DNA of 64,000 nucleotides. Source: Methanobrevibacter wolinii SH. Lineage in GTDB: Archaea > Methanobacteriota > Methanobacteria > Methanobacteriales > Methanobacteriaceae. The stretch is taken from NCBI RefSeq assembly GCF_000621965.1, contig NZ_JHWX01000014.1, positions 23,922 to 87,921 on the forward strand, read 5' to 3'. The notes under the pieces are model-generated. The model was not told the origin of the DNA. It ran no database searches and saw nothing but the letters and a program-made list of their open reading frames with translations. Below are positions 29,540 through 39,189 of this stretch, piece by piece. Position 1 is the stretch's first letter, and each line of letters starts with the position of its first letter. The position numbers were made by a program, and so were the translations under genes.

Positions 29540-30883
29540 TTATTTTCTTCTACCAAATTGATTCATTAAACGAGCCATATTTCCTCCACCAAATCCACCA
29601 CGTTTTCCAATACCTTTCATTGCTTTTTTACTATTATTATAATATTTAAGAAGTTCTTTGATATCTTTTTCTTCAACACCAGCACCTCTTGCAATCCTTT
29701 GGATACGTGATTGTTTTATGATTCTAGGATTTTCCATTTCTTCTTGTGTCATTGATGACATAATAATTTTATAGGTGTTTATTTTATCTTCTGTCATCTT
29801 TGTATATTCTTTAGGTATTTTATTACCTAAACCTGGAATTAAATTCATGACTTGTTGCATTGGTCCCATTTTATTCATCATTTCAAATTGATTTTGCATA
29901 TCTACAAGGGTGAATTTACCACTCATCATATTATTCATAGTTTTTTGAGCAATATCTTCATCAATATTTTCTTCTGCTTTTTCAATAAGTGATTGAATAT
30001 CTCCCATTCCTAATAATCTTGAAATGAATCTTTCAGGATCAAATACTTCAAAATCATCTATTTTTTCTCCAGTACCAATGAATTTAATTGGAGCACCAGT
30101 TTCTGCAACTGCAGAAAGTGCACCTCCTCCTTTTCCAGAACCATCTAATTTTGAAATAATTATAGAACCAATATCTGTTGCTTCAGAAAATGCTTTTGCT
30201 TGTTCACCAGCGATTTGTCCAATGGTACCATCAATAACAAGAATAGATTCACTTGGATTAATGATTTTATCTAATTTATTCATTTCTTCAATTAAATCTG
30301 ATTCTTGTTTATGTCTTCCTGCAGTATCAAAAATTATTATTCTTTGATTTTTGAATTTTTCAAGACCTTTTTTTGCAAGGTCTAATGCATCTTTATTTTC
30401 AGGGTCACCATATAATGAAATATCTAATTCTGTAGTTAATTGTTTTAATTGTTCATATGCTGCTGGTCTCCATGTATCTGTACATACTACAGCTGGATTA
30501 TATCCTTTTTTAATTAAATATTTACATAATTTACCTATAGTTGTTGTTTTTCCACTACCTTGTAATCCTAAGAATAATATTTTAAATGGTTTATCTGTAA
30601 TTTCAAGTTTTGCTGCTTCAGAACCAAGTAAGTTAACCATTTCTTCATATATAATTGTTATAACATATTCTCTAGCAGTAATTCCTTTAGGTGGTTTTTC
30701 ATTTAGTGCTCTATCTTCAATTTTTTTAGATAATTTAAATACTAATTTAACATTTACATCTGATTGAATTAATGCACGTTGTATATCTTTTACAACTTCT
30801 TTAACTGTTTTTTTATCTATAACAGTCATTCCTGCTAATTTTTTAATACTGTTACTTAGGTTTTCTCCTAGATTTCCTAACAT
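29540..30883 (-). CDS. srp54: Signal recognition particle GTPase SRP54
   Basis: A 447-residue SRP protein. It has the N-terminal helical domain, GTPase motifs G1 GLQGSGKTT (about 106-114), [17 protein letters not shown] and [11 protein letters not shown], and a C-terminal Met-rich M domain ([28 protein letters not shown]) that binds 7S RNA and signal peptides. It targets membrane and secreted proteins co-translationally. It probably shares a transcript with pus10. Confidence 0.97.
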   Translation of the reverse strand: MLGNLGENLSNSIKKLAGMTVIDKKTVKEVVKDIQRALIQSDVNVKLVFKLSKKIEDRALNEKPPKGITAREYVITIIYEEMVNLLGSEAAKLEITDKPFKILFLGLQGSGKTTTIGKLCKYLIKKGYNPAVVCTDTWRPAAYEQLKQLTTELDISLYGDPENKDALDLAKKGLEKFKNQRIIIFDTAGRHKQESDLIEEMNKLDKIINPSESILVIDGTIGQIAGEQAKAFSEATDIGSIIISKLDGSGKGGGALSAVAETGAPIKFIGTGEKIDDFEVFDPERFISRLLGMGDIQSLIEKAEENIDEDIAQKTMNNMMSGKFTLVDMQNQFEMMNKMGPMQQVMNLIPGLGNKIPKEYTKMTEDKINTYKIIMSSMTQEEMENPRIIKQSRIQRIARGAGVEEKDIKELLKYYNNSKKAMKGIGKRGGFGGGNMARLMNQFGRRK

Positions 30884-30938
30884 ATTATTAACCAGCTTTT
30901 ATTTTTTTAATATTTGATTTTTTTAAGTTTAAATCTTT

Positions 30939-31033
30939 ACTTTGTTAAAATCTTTTTAAATCATGAACTTTTAATTTAAATAAATAAATTTAATAAACTT
31001 AAATTTTTAAATAAATACGTTTTTTAACAAAGT
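30939..31033. repeat. Divergent MITE-like copy F with intact inverted ends
   Basis: ACTTTGTTAAAAT (30939-30951) and its inverted match ending AACAAAGT (31033) bound a 95 bp A/T element. Length, end sequence and part of the interior (TAATAAACTTAAATTTTT) match copy E, so I treat it as an older member of the family. It lies between the divergent srp54 and hpt genes. Confidence 0.5.
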
Positions 31034-31252
31034 AATATTTTAATATTATGTGATTATTTGATAAGTTTAATATAAAATCAATAATATAATTAAATATATA
31101 AAATATGATTTAAAAATTTATTTATTATTATATTATTTATGTACTATTTAAATTGTACTTTATTTTTTTATTATTTTTAAAAAAATTTTAAGGTTAATAT
31201 TTAGATTGTACTTATTTTTATTATTTTTTAAAATTTTATATGTAGTGAAATT

Positions 31253-31822
31253 ATGCTTGAAGAATTAAAAAAATCTTTAATTGAAGCACCAGTTGTTAAA
31301 AAAGGAGATTATGATTATTTTGTTCATCCTGTTAGTGATGGAATTCCAACTATGAAACCAGAAGTTTTAGTTGAAATTTCTGAAGTTGTTAAAGATAATT
31401 TTAACATTGATGTTGATAAAATAGTTGGTATTGAAGCTATGGGTATTCCTTTAGCTACTGCATTATCTATTGAAACAGGTATTCCTTTTGTTATAATTAG
31501 AAAAAGACATTATGGTTTAGATGGTGAAGTTGCTATTCATAAAACTACTGGTTATGGTGAATCTGATTTATATATAAATGATTTACATAAAGGAGATAAA
31601 GTTTTATTAATTGATGATGTAGTTAGTACTGGTGGAACTTTGATTAGTACTATTAAAGCTCTTGAAGAAATTGGAGTTGACCTTGTTACAATTATTGCAG
31701 TATTAGATAAAGGAAATGGAAGAAATATTGTTGAAAAAGAAACACATCATAAAATTGGTTCTATTGTAAAATTACATATTGAAAATGGTAAAGTTGTAAT
31801 TGATTCTACTATTGCAGATTAA
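31253..31822 (+). CDS. hpt: Hypoxanthine/guanine phosphoribosyltransferase
   Basis: A 189-residue archaeal purine salvage enzyme. The PRPP-binding motif is VLLIDDVVSTGGTLIST. VGIEAMGIPLATALS and FVIIRKRHYGL are typical of the archaeal HGPRT family. It converts hypoxanthine and guanine to IMP and GMP. The start is preceded by GTAGTGAAATT, a weak site. Dph2 follows. Confidence 0.92.
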   Translation: MLEELKKSLIEAPVVKKGDYDYFVHPVSDGIPTMKPEVLVEISEVVKDNFNIDVDKIVGIEAMGIPLATALSIETGIPFVIIRKRHYGLDGEVAIHKTTGYGESDLYINDLHKGDKVLLIDDVVSTGGTLISTIKALEEIGVDLVTIIAVLDKGNGRNIVEKETHHKIGSIVKLHIENGKVVIDSTIAD

Positions 31823-31924
31823 TTTTAATATTCTTAAATTTTAAAATTTTTATATTTTATTTAAATTTTAAAATTATTTTTTTTAGTTTTTAATTTTAAA
31901 TATTTACTTTTTAGTTTGATTATT

Positions 31925-32935
31925 ATGTCAATGTATAATATGGAAGTTGAAAAGGTTATTAATCATATTAATAAAAAAGGATATAAAAATGTAGGATTGC
32001 AATTTCCTGAAGGATTAAAAATGCAGGCTGTTTCTATTGCTCGTAAAATAGAAGATGAAACAGATGCTACTGTAATTATTTCTGGTGATCCTTGTTTTGG
32101 TGCATGTGATGTTTGTGATAAAAAAATGGAAGGTATAGTAGATATGATTGTTCATTATGCTCATACTCCTCTTCCATTAAAATATAAAGTTCCAGTAATG
32201 TTTATTGAGGCATATTCTTCAATAAATGTTAAAAGATCATTAGATAAAGCATTAGAACTATTGGAAGATTATAGTAAAATTGCACTTGCTACTACTACTC
32301 AACATTTACATCTTTTAGGTGAAATTAAAGATTATCTTGAAGATAATGGTAAGGAAATAGTTATAGGTTCCTCTTCAAAAGGTACTACTAAAGGTCAAGT
32401 CTTAGGATGTAATTTTTCATCAATTAAAAATCTTGATGCAGAAATTTATCTTTTCATTGGAAGTGGAAAATTTCATCCATTAGGGATACATCTATTTACT
32501 AAAGCTCCTGTAATTGCAGTAGATCCTTATAATGGTGAGGCAAATGAAATTTCTGATTATGCTGATAGAATTTTAAGAATTCGTTTTGCAAGAATTATTA
32601 AAGCAAAATCTGTTAAAAAATGGGGAATTCTTGTATCTTCTAAAGAAGGGCAATATAGGATGAGTCTTGCAAAAGAAATTAAAAAAAGCCTTCAAGATGA
32701 AAATATGGAAGCTTATATTATTTTAGTTGATAAAATAAGTCCTGAAATTTTACTTCCATATATGGATTTAGAAGGATTTATAGTAACTGCATGTCCAAGA
32801 ATTGCTATTGATGATTCTGCTATGTATAAAAAGCCTCTTATAACTCCTAAAGAATTGGAAATTGTTTTAAATAAAAGAAAATGGGAAGAATATGAATTAG
32901 ATGAAATTCTCTTTCATGAAAGATATAAAAAATAG
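31925..32935 (+). CDS. dph2: Diphthamide synthesis radical SAM enzyme Dph2
   Basis: A 336-residue enzyme that transfers the 3-amino-3-carboxypropyl group of SAM to a histidine of elongation factor 2. The three Fe-S ligands are visible in the family positions: GDPCFGACD (C57), VLGCNF and [11 protein letters not shown] start at ATG 31925; a TTG nine bases upstream is possible but has no better ribosome site. Confidence 0.93.
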   Translation: MSMYNMEVEKVINHINKKGYKNVGLQFPEGLKMQAVSIARKIEDETDATVIISGDPCFGACDVCDKKMEGIVDMIVHYAHTPLPLKYKVPVMFIEAYSSINVKRSLDKALELLEDYSKIALATTTQHLHLLGEIKDYLEDNGKEIVIGSSSKGTTKGQVLGCNFSSIKNLDAEIYLFIGSGKFHPLGIHLFTKAPVIAVDPYNGEANEISDYADRILRIRFARIIKAKSVKKWGILVSSKEGQYRMSLAKEIKKSLQDENMEAYIILVDKISPEILLPYMDLEGFIVTACPRIAIDDSAMYKKPLITPKELEIVLNKRKWEEYELDEILFHERYKK

Positions 32936-33168
32936 TTTCCTAAATTAATAAAGAAAATTTTATTTTATTTTTTTAAATTTAAGTTTTCTTTAAAAATTGA
33001 AATTTTTTATTTTAATTTAAATCTAATTTTATTATAAATATCATTTATTTTTTAGAATATTTAATTAAGTTTATATTATAATAAAATTATAAATACATAT
33101 TTATAGTAAAGAAATTATTTAATATGATATTTATTTTTTAAATTTCCTACTTATTTAGAGGTGTATAA

Positions 33169-33738
33169 ATGAAAATAAAATCAGGAGATTTAGTAATGCC
33201 TGGAGATTATTTAGGAATTGTAGAACAGTATTTACCTGGTGAAGGAACCTATGATGATGATGGTAATATTAAGTCTTCTATTTTAGGCAATGCAAATTTA
33301 GATTTGAAAAACAGAATTGTTTCTGTTTCTCCACTTACTGGAACACCTGTACTTTTAAAGCTTGGTGATGAAGTTTATGGGCAAATTGCTGATTTACGGA
33401 GTCAAAGGGCTATAGTGGACATAATAAGTAAGGTTGATGAAAATAGGGGGCTTGCTCTTCCTTATTCAGCTTCAATTCACATATCTCAAGTTGAAAATGA
33501 TTATTTAGATTCTTTATCTGATGCATTTAGAATTGGAGATATTATTAAATGTAAAGTTTCTCGTATTACTGGTGATAATGTAGATTTAAATACTGAAGAT
33601 GAATCTGATGGTGTAATTAAAGCTATGTGTATTCGTTGTCGTTCTTATCTTAAACCTACTAATAGGAGAAATGAGTTAATTTGTGAAAAATGTGGTAAAA
33701 AACAAAGACGTAAAATGTCTTTGGAATATCTATATTAA
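33169..33738 (+). CDS. csl4: Exosome RNA-binding subunit Csl4
   Basis: A 189-residue cap subunit of the archaeal exosome. It has the N-terminal barrel with SGDLVMPGDYLG, a central S1-like domain (DEVYGQIADLRSQRAIVDII to CKVSRITGDNVDL) and a C-terminal zinc ribbon (CIRC ... CEKCGKKQRRKM). It recruits RNA and partner proteins to the degrading core. The start follows AGAGGTGTATAA. rpoL follows 72 bp on, as in other methanogens. Confidence 0.94.
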   Translation: MKIKSGDLVMPGDYLGIVEQYLPGEGTYDDDGNIKSSILGNANLDLKNRIVSVSPLTGTPVLLKLGDEVYGQIADLRSQRAIVDIISKVDENRGLALPYSASIHISQVENDYLDSLSDAFRIGDIIKCKVSRITGDNVDLNTEDESDGVIKAMCIRCRSYLKPTNRRNELICEKCGKKQRRKMSLEYLY

Positions 33739-33810
33739 GGTAAATATTTTAAAATTTATAATTTATTGATTCATTATTGTTTATTAAATTTTTTTTTAGG
33801 ATGATAAAAA

Positions 33811-34083
33811 ATGGAAATTGAAGTTTTAACTGATAAAAAATTAGAATTAGAAATTGTTCTTCATGGTGAAGACCATGCTCTTTGTAATGTTATAAGAAAA
33901 ATTCTCATGGAAGATGATGATGTTCAATATGCTGTTTATGCAATAGACCATCCATTAATTGGTGAACCAATTATGACTATTAAAACTAAACAGAAAAAAG
34001 TTGCTAGAAATTCACTTAAAAAAGCAGCTGAAACACTTAAAAATCAAACTCAAGAATTTAAATCTTTAGTTGAACAAATTTAA
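33811..34083 (+). CDS. rpoL: RNA polymerase subunit L (Rpo11)
   Basis: A 90-residue Rpb11 homologue. The LHGEDHALCNVIRKIL signature is the dimerisation motif pairing with RpoD. It is part of the polymerase assembly platform. AGGATGATAAAA precedes the start. Confidence 0.95.
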   Translation: MEIEVLTDKKLELEIVLHGEDHALCNVIRKILMEDDDVQYAVYAIDHPLIGEPIMTIKTKQKKVARNSLKKAAETLKNQTQEFKSLVEQI

Positions 34084-34181
34084 TCTTTAAATTTTTTTAA
34101 GACTTTATTTAAAAATTTTTAATTGAATTTCTCATTAATTTATTAAAAGTTTTTTAATAATTATAATGTGGTGGTGATTAA

Positions 34182-34610
34182 ATGTCTTATCATAAAAAAC
34201 CGTCATTAACTGTGGATATTTTTATTTATGATGATGAAAATAATTTTTTATTAATTAAACGTAAAAATAATCCATATAAAGATGCTTGGGCATTTCCTGG
34301 TGGTTTTGTAGAATATGGAGAAACAGTTGAACATGCAGCTGTTAGAGAAGCTAAAGAAGAAACAAGTATTGATGTAAAATTAGAAAAACTTGTAGGAGTT
34401 TATTCTAAACCAGATAGAGATCCTAGAGGCCATACTGTTACTGTTGCCTTTTTAGCTAAAGGTAATTTTGATGATAGAAAAGCAGATGACGATGCAAAAG
34501 ATATTGATGTTTTTAATTTTGATAATATTAAAGATATTGATTTAGCTTTTGATCATAGGGAAATTCTAAATGATATTTACAATATATTAAAAAAGGAAAA
34601 TAAAATTTAA
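34182..34610 (+). CDS. Nudix hydrolase (ADP-ribose pyrophosphatase-like)
   Basis: A 142-residue Nudix protein. The box is GGFVEYGETVEHAAVREAKEE, an exact match to G-x5-E-x7-REUxEE. AFPGGFVE and the downstream VGVYSKPDRDPRGH segment are characteristic of the ADP-ribose/NADH pyrophosphatase branch. The substrate is inferred only. It lies between rpoL and tfs on the same strand, with GGTGGTGATTAA before the start. Confidence 0.88.
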   Translation: MSYHKKPSLTVDIFIYDDENNFLLIKRKNNPYKDAWAFPGGFVEYGETVEHAAVREAKEETSIDVKLEKLVGVYSKPDRDPRGHTVTVAFLAKGNFDDRKADDDAKDIDVFNFDNIKDIDLAFDHREILNDIYNILKKENKI

Positions 34611-34662
34611 TCTTTCTTTTAAAAATTTTATTTTCTATTTAAATTATAATTGGAGGGTTATT

Positions 34663-34974
34663 ATGGAATTTTGTCCAGAATGTGGTGGAATGTTATTACC
34701 TAATGATGGTAAACTTAAATGTAATACATGTGGATATGAAAAAGATGTATCTAGTAATGATGAATATAAAGTAAGTGAAAAAATCAGTTCTAAAGATAAT
34801 GTTGTAGATTTAGGTAGTGACCTTGATGTTCGTCCAACTACTAATGTCTTATGTCCAGAATGTGGTCATAATAAAGCTTATTTTAAGTTGCTTCAAACTC
34901 GTAGTGCAGATGAAGCACCTACAAGAATATTTACATGTGTTAAATGTAAACATTCTTGGAGAGAATATGATTAA
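34663..34974 (+). CDS. tfs: Transcription factor S (TFIIS-like RNA cleavage factor)
   Basis: A 103-residue protein with an N-terminal zinc ribbon (CPECGG ... CNTCGYEK) and a C-terminal ribbon (CPECGHNKAYF ... CVKCKHSW). The acidic hairpin tip RSADEAPTRIF inserts into the polymerase and stimulates transcript cleavage to rescue stalled complexes. GGAGGGTTATT gives a strong start. The next gene begins 25 bp downstream. Confidence 0.95.
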   Translation: MEFCPECGGMLLPNDGKLKCNTCGYEKDVSSNDEYKVSEKISSKDNVVDLGSDLDVRPTTNVLCPECGHNKAYFKLLQTRSADEAPTRIFTCVKCKHSWREYD

Positions 34975-34999
34975 ATATTCTAATCAATGAGGATTTAAT

Positions 35000-36256
35000 A
35001 TGAAAAGTTCTAAAGATGGATCAGATTATGAAGATTCAATAAATAATCTTAAAAAGATTATGAAAACAGTTAAAAAAACTCAATATGATGATGCTAATGA
35101 GAAACATAAAGTTTTTAAATCTTCAGATAATTTAAAGTCTGATAATCTTGATGAGTATACTCATAAAGAAGATAAATCATCTATTGTTAATATTTTTAAT
35201 AAGGTTAATAAAAATTTAGAAGATGATACTAATGATAATGAATATATAGAAACTAAAGAATCTATAAAACCTTTTAAAAATGTTAATATTAAAAAATCTG
35301 TAGATAATAAAGATTTAAAAGATGATTCTTTAGATGTTTCTAAATCCATTATTCTTGGAAAAAATAAATCTAATGAAGATGAAGATAAATTGAGTTTTGA
35401 TAAGATTGAAATTAAAGAAGATAATGTTAAAATTGATTCTTCAGATAATGAAAATGAAGATTCTTCATTTGAAGGTAATATCTTAAATAATGTTGATGAT
35501 GTATTTGTTGAAGACTTAGATAATAAAAAAGAATCTAAATCTATTGATGATTCTGATTCTAATTTAGAAGATGATTCTAATTTAGAAGGTCAATCTAAAG
35601 ATTTTAATGAAGATAATAAATCTGAATCTACTGATGTAAGTATGGATGATAATGAATTTATTAATTCAAAATTAGATGATTTAGGTTTAAAACCAATTGA
35701 TGATGAGAAATCTGAAAATTCTGGAATTCATTTTAGAAAAGATAAAATTGGTCCTTTTCCAATTGCTGGAATGATTGTAGGAATTATTACAATTTTATTT
35801 GGATTTTTCTTAATATTTAGACATTCTGCTAGGGTTGTTGATAGTGTTGCATCAGGTGAGTCTGCAGGACTTGCATTTTTATTATTTATAATTGGTTTAA
35901 TTTGTTTTATTTTTTCATTAATGCAAATAATGTCCTTTGGAACTTCTAATGGAACTATAACTAGAATTAGAAGTTTAGATTCTAATGAAGAAGATGAAAA
36001 TGTTGATAATTTCTTAAAAAGGTTTTCTTCTATTGAAGATGATATTGAAGAAGATAATAAAGAAAAAGACATTAATGAGGATAATAAATTTGTCTTAGAA
36101 GATAATAAAGAAAATTATAATCGTACTAAAAAATCATTTGATGAAAAAGTTGCTAAAAGTTCAGATGATTTTAAAATTACTGTAAATACTTCAATTACAA
36201 AAGAAGATTTTAAAAATGAATCTAGTGGTAATATAAAAGATTCTAATAATGAATAA
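35000..36256 (+). CDS. Acidic low-complexity membrane protein of unknown function
   Basis: 418 residues. About 1-245 is an Asp/Ser/Asn/Lys-rich, strongly acidic, probably disordered region. Two membrane segments follow (about 250-272 and 290-313) with a short loop containing SARVVDSVASGES. The C-terminal ~100 residues are again acidic and charged. I recognise no domain. It starts 25 bp after tfs and probably shares its transcript. Its length and low complexity may vary between strains. Similar two-TM proteins beside tfs exist in related methanogens as far as I recall. Confidence 0.75.
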   Translation: MKSSKDGSDYEDSINNLKKIMKTVKKTQYDDANEKHKVFKSSDNLKSDNLDEYTHKEDKSSIVNIFNKVNKNLEDDTNDNEYIETKESIKPFKNVNIKKSVDNKDLKDDSLDVSKSIILGKNKSNEDEDKLSFDKIEIKEDNVKIDSSDNENEDSSFEGNILNNVDDVFVEDLDNKKESKSIDDSDSNLEDDSNLEGQSKDFNEDNKSESTDVSMDDNEFINSKLDDLGLKPIDDEKSENSGIHFRKDKIGPFPIAGMIVGIITILFGFFLIFRHSARVVDSVASGESAGLAFLLFIIGLICFIFSLMQIMSFGTSNGTITRIRSLDSNEEDENVDNFLKRFSSIEDDIEEDNKEKDINEDNKFVLEDNKENYNRTKKSFDEKVAKSSDDFKITVNTSITKEDFKNESSGNIKDSNNE

Positions 36257-36585
36257 TCTTCTTTTTTATTATTTTATTTATATTACTTATTTTTATTTCA
36301 CTTATTTTTAAAGTTTTTATCTTAAATGTTTTATTTTTAATTTAAATAGATATCTTGTTTTTAAATTATTGAATTTATTTTAATCTATATTAACTATTTT
36401 ATAATATATTAAATCTTAAATTTAAAAAAATCTAAATTTTATATTGTGTTTTTATCTTAAATTTATTGTTAATTTTATTTTAATTTTTAAATTTATTTAT
36501 ATAATATTTATTAATGATGATAACCAAAAATATAATATAATCTTTTTAATTACTTATTAAAAATTATTTCTATTGAGAGGATTAC
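36257..36585. other. Upstream region of pcn
   Basis: About 330 bp of A/T-rich sequence. A possible TATA (ATTTATATAATATTTATTAA, near 36493) lies upstream of the pcn start, and GAGAGGATTAC is its ribosome site. No RNA gene seen. Confidence 0.45.
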
Positions 36586-37320
36586 ATGTTTAAAGCCGAA
36601 TTAAACGACCCTAATATATTAAAAACAAGTTTTGATGCAATTTCATCAATTGTTGATGAAGTTCAATTACAAACTGATAGTGAAGGTGTTCGATTAGATG
36701 CTCTAGACAGAAGTCATATAACTTTTGTACATTTAGAGTTGAAAGCAAGTTTATTTGAAGAATATATTTGTGATGAACCTGAAAAAATCAATATTGACAC
36801 TGATGAATTGATGAAAGTTTTAAAACGTTCTAAATCTAATGATAAAGTTACTTTATCTTTAGATGAAGGTAATTTAATAATTACTTTTGAAGGTGAAGCT
36901 AAAAGAAGATTTAAAATACGTCTTATTGATATGGAATATGATTCTCCAACTCCACCTCCATTAGAATATCCAACTGAATTTGAAGTTCCTTTTGCACTTT
37001 TAAAAGATTCAATTAATGATATTGACATTTTCTCTGATAAAATCATATTAAGTGTTAATAGTGAAGTATTTAAAGCTGCTGCTGAAGGAGAATTCGGTGA
37101 TGCAAATATTGAATATGTACATGGTGAAAAGATAGATGAAGAAGTTAAGTCTATTTTCTCTTTAGAAAAAATTAGAGAAATGCTTAAAGCAGATAAATTT
37201 TCAGATATTGCAAAAATTTATTTAGGTAATGATATGCCTTTAAAACTTTCACTTAAAATGATTTCTGGAGATGGAGAACTTAGTTTCTTACTTGCACCAC
37301 GTATTGAAGCTGATGAATAA
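36586..37320 (+). CDS. pcn: DNA polymerase sliding clamp PCNA
   Basis: A 244-residue clamp. It has the two-domain fold, the central-loop [12 protein letters not shown], the interdomain connecting loop around [15 protein letters not shown], and the C-terminal LAPRIEADE, which supplies part of the PIP-box pocket. It tethers polymerases, FEN1, RNase HII and repair enzymes. gins51 follows 70 bp downstream, linking two replisome genes. Confidence 0.96.
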   Translation: MFKAELNDPNILKTSFDAISSIVDEVQLQTDSEGVRLDALDRSHITFVHLELKASLFEEYICDEPEKINIDTDELMKVLKRSKSNDKVTLSLDEGNLIITFEGEAKRRFKIRLIDMEYDSPTPPPLEYPTEFEVPFALLKDSINDIDIFSDKIILSVNSEVFKAAAEGEFGDANIEYVHGEKIDEEVKSIFSLEKIREMLKADKFSDIAKIYLGNDMPLKLSLKMISGDGELSFLLAPRIEADE

Positions 37321-37390
37321 TCAGTTTCTTAAATTTTTATTTTACTTATTTTAAACCATTTTTAAGCTTATATTTCTGTGAGATGTTATA

Positions 37391-38338
37391 GTGGATAAAT
37401 TTTTCCAAGAATTACGTAAAATCCAAAAAAAGGAAAGAGCTAATAGTTCATTAGCTAAAGTAGATAATAATTTTTATAGTCTTATCTATTCTTATATAAA
37501 TGAACTTAAAGATAATATTAGTGATGATCCTTTTTCTAATGAAAGTTATCTTCTTAAAGATACTCAAAGAATTGCAACAGAAATATGTGAAAGAAGAGAA
37601 CATAAAATTGCTGAAGCAGCATTAATGAATATTCATAGATCTTATCATCTTTTTAAAGGTAAACCTAAATTTGATTTAGTAGATACTACTCCTCTTAACT
37701 TAACTGATGAAGAAGAGAAATTATATTATTCATTAATGGATAGTTTTAAAGTTCATAGGAATAATATATCTCTTGATAATTTAAATAATCAAAAAGATGA
37801 GGAATCAAATACTGTATATGATAAAGATATTGATACTGAAGATTCTTTAGATGAAGATAATCAAGTAACTGCTAGATTAAGTCAGATTGCTAATGCTAAA
37901 ATTATAAAAGATGAAAAAAGAGAACCTATTGAAAAACAAATTATTGATTCTAATATTGATAATTTAAAAAAAGAGCCTATAAATAGTTTTAAAGAATCTA
38001 ATAAAAATTCTAATGTTGATAATTTAAAAGAAGAATCTGTAGACAAAGATATCAAATCAGATATTTCTAAAGAAGATAATAGTGAATTAGATAATATTAG
38101 AAAAGCAGTAAATAATCAATTTATTGATTTAAAAGAAGAAGATTTTTTAGATTCTAAACTTAAAAATAAAAGTCTTGAAGAAAATGTTTTAGTTTTAATC
38201 TTTAAAGATTTTAATGAAATTATAGGTATTGATGAAAAAGTTTATGGTCCTTTTAAATCACAGGATCTTGTTATTTTGCCTAAGGCCAATGCTAATGTTA
38301 TTGTTCGATGTAGAAAAGGAAGACTTGTTAAAATTTAA
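37391..38338 (+). CDS. gins51: Archaeal GINS subunit Gins51
   Basis: A 315-residue replisome protein. The helical A domain is about 1-115 (FFQELRKIQKKERA, IATEICERREHKIAEAALMNI). A long acidic linker (about 130-255) follows, and the small C-terminal B domain is at about 267-315 (VLVLIFKDFNEIIGIDEKVYGPF to RCRKGRLVKI), the order typical of Gins51. It forms the GINS complex with MCM and the GAN/Cdc45-like nuclease. The GTG start overlaps a GTGAG-type site. The linker is longer than usual. Confidence 0.9.
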   Translation: MDKFFQELRKIQKKERANSSLAKVDNNFYSLIYSYINELKDNISDDPFSNESYLLKDTQRIATEICERREHKIAEAALMNIHRSYHLFKGKPKFDLVDTTPLNLTDEEEKLYYSLMDSFKVHRNNISLDNLNNQKDEESNTVYDKDIDTEDSLDEDNQVTARLSQIANAKIIKDEKREPIEKQIIDSNIDNLKKEPINSFKESNKNSNVDNLKEESVDKDIKSDISKEDNSELDNIRKAVNNQFIDLKEEDFLDSKLKNKSLEENVLVLIFKDFNEIIGIDEKVYGPFKSQDLVILPKANANVIVRCRKGRLVKI

Positions 38339-38626
38339 TTTTAATAAATTATTTATTAATAATTTAATTTTCTATTTTTATAGTTAATTTTAAATACTTA
38401 TTAAATAAATATAATTAATGTATCTATGATATATTAAAATCTTAATTATTCTTATTAATAATCTATTTTTTAGATTTAATTTATTATTTTATGATTTTTA
38501 TTCTTGCTGAAGGGATACCTTAAAAGTTCTTGTTTAGTTTGAATTATATTATTTAGATGCTATCAGCTATTGGGATACCTAATCAGTTCTTGTTTAGTTG
38601 ATAATTTTTTTATCAAAGGTGATTAT
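38339..38626 (+). promoter_or_regulatory. L44e leader with duplicated GGGATACCT element
   Basis: Two units exactly 60 bp apart share GGGATACCT (38512-38520 and 38572-38580) followed after a few variable bases by AGTTCTTGTTTAGTT. They are preceded by GCTGAA and GCTATT. The second unit also has an ATCA/TGAT inverted pair (near 38581 and 38599). They stand out in GC content and lie directly before the L44e-S27e-aIF2alpha unit, so they could be an RNA-level control element or tandem small RNAs. Confidence 0.45.
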
Positions 38627-38905
38627 ATGAAAATACCAAAAGAAAAAAGGACTTACTGTCCATATTGTAAAAAACATACTGTTCATGAAGTTCGTACTTC
38701 TAAAAAACGAAAAGCTAGTGAATTAAAATGGGGACAAAGACAGTTCAGACGTGTAACTGCAGGATACAGAGGTTATCCAAGACCATTACCTAGTGGAAGT
38801 AAACCAGTTAAAAAATTAGATTTAAGATACAAATGTAAAGAATGTGGAAAATCACATATCAGAAAACCATTCAGAACAGGTAAACCTGAATTTGTAAGTC
38901 AATAG
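38627..38905 (+). CDS. rpl44e: Ribosomal protein L44e
   Basis: A 92-residue basic zinc protein of the large subunit near the E site. CPYC (11-14) and CKEC form the zinc ribbon, and the core [21 protein letters not shown] is highly conserved. The frame extends upstream to 38570, but the start at 38627 fits the family N-terminus [14 protein letters not shown] and follows AAAGGTGATTAT. It is the first gene of the L44e-S27e-aIF2alpha-Nop10 group. Confidence 0.96.
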   Translation: MKIPKEKRTYCPYCKKHTVHEVRTSKKRKASELKWGQRQFRRVTAGYRGYPRPLPSGSKPVKKLDLRYKCKECGKSHIRKPFRTGKPEFVSQ

Positions 38906-38914
38906 GTGTTTAAT

Positions 38915-39094
38915 ATGGCTAGTAAAGGTAGAGGAAATTTTTTAAAAGTTAAATGTTTAGATTGTGGTAATGAACAAATTGTATTTGATCGTGCTGCTTC
39001 TGATGTAAAATGTATTATCTGCGGTAAAACTATTGTTAAATCCCGTGGATCTAAAGCTAAAATTATGGCTCATATTGATGAAGTTTTAAATTAA
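38915..39094 (+). CDS. rps27e: Ribosomal protein S27e
   Basis: A 59-residue small-subunit zinc-ribbon protein ([11 protein letters not shown] and CIICGKTIV). I start at ATG 38915; the GTG at 38906 is part of its AGGTG ribosome site. It follows rpl44e by nine bases, in the usual archaeal order. Confidence 0.96.
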   Translation: MASKGRGNFLKVKCLDCGNEQIVFDRAASDVKCIICGKTIVKSRGSKAKIMAHIDEVLN

Positions 39095-39189
39095 ATATTT
39101 TTTAATCTTTTAATTTTTATTATTTCTATTTTTTTAATTTATTAAATCATAATAAAAATTAAGAACCTAAAAATATTGGAGGTGTTTTT

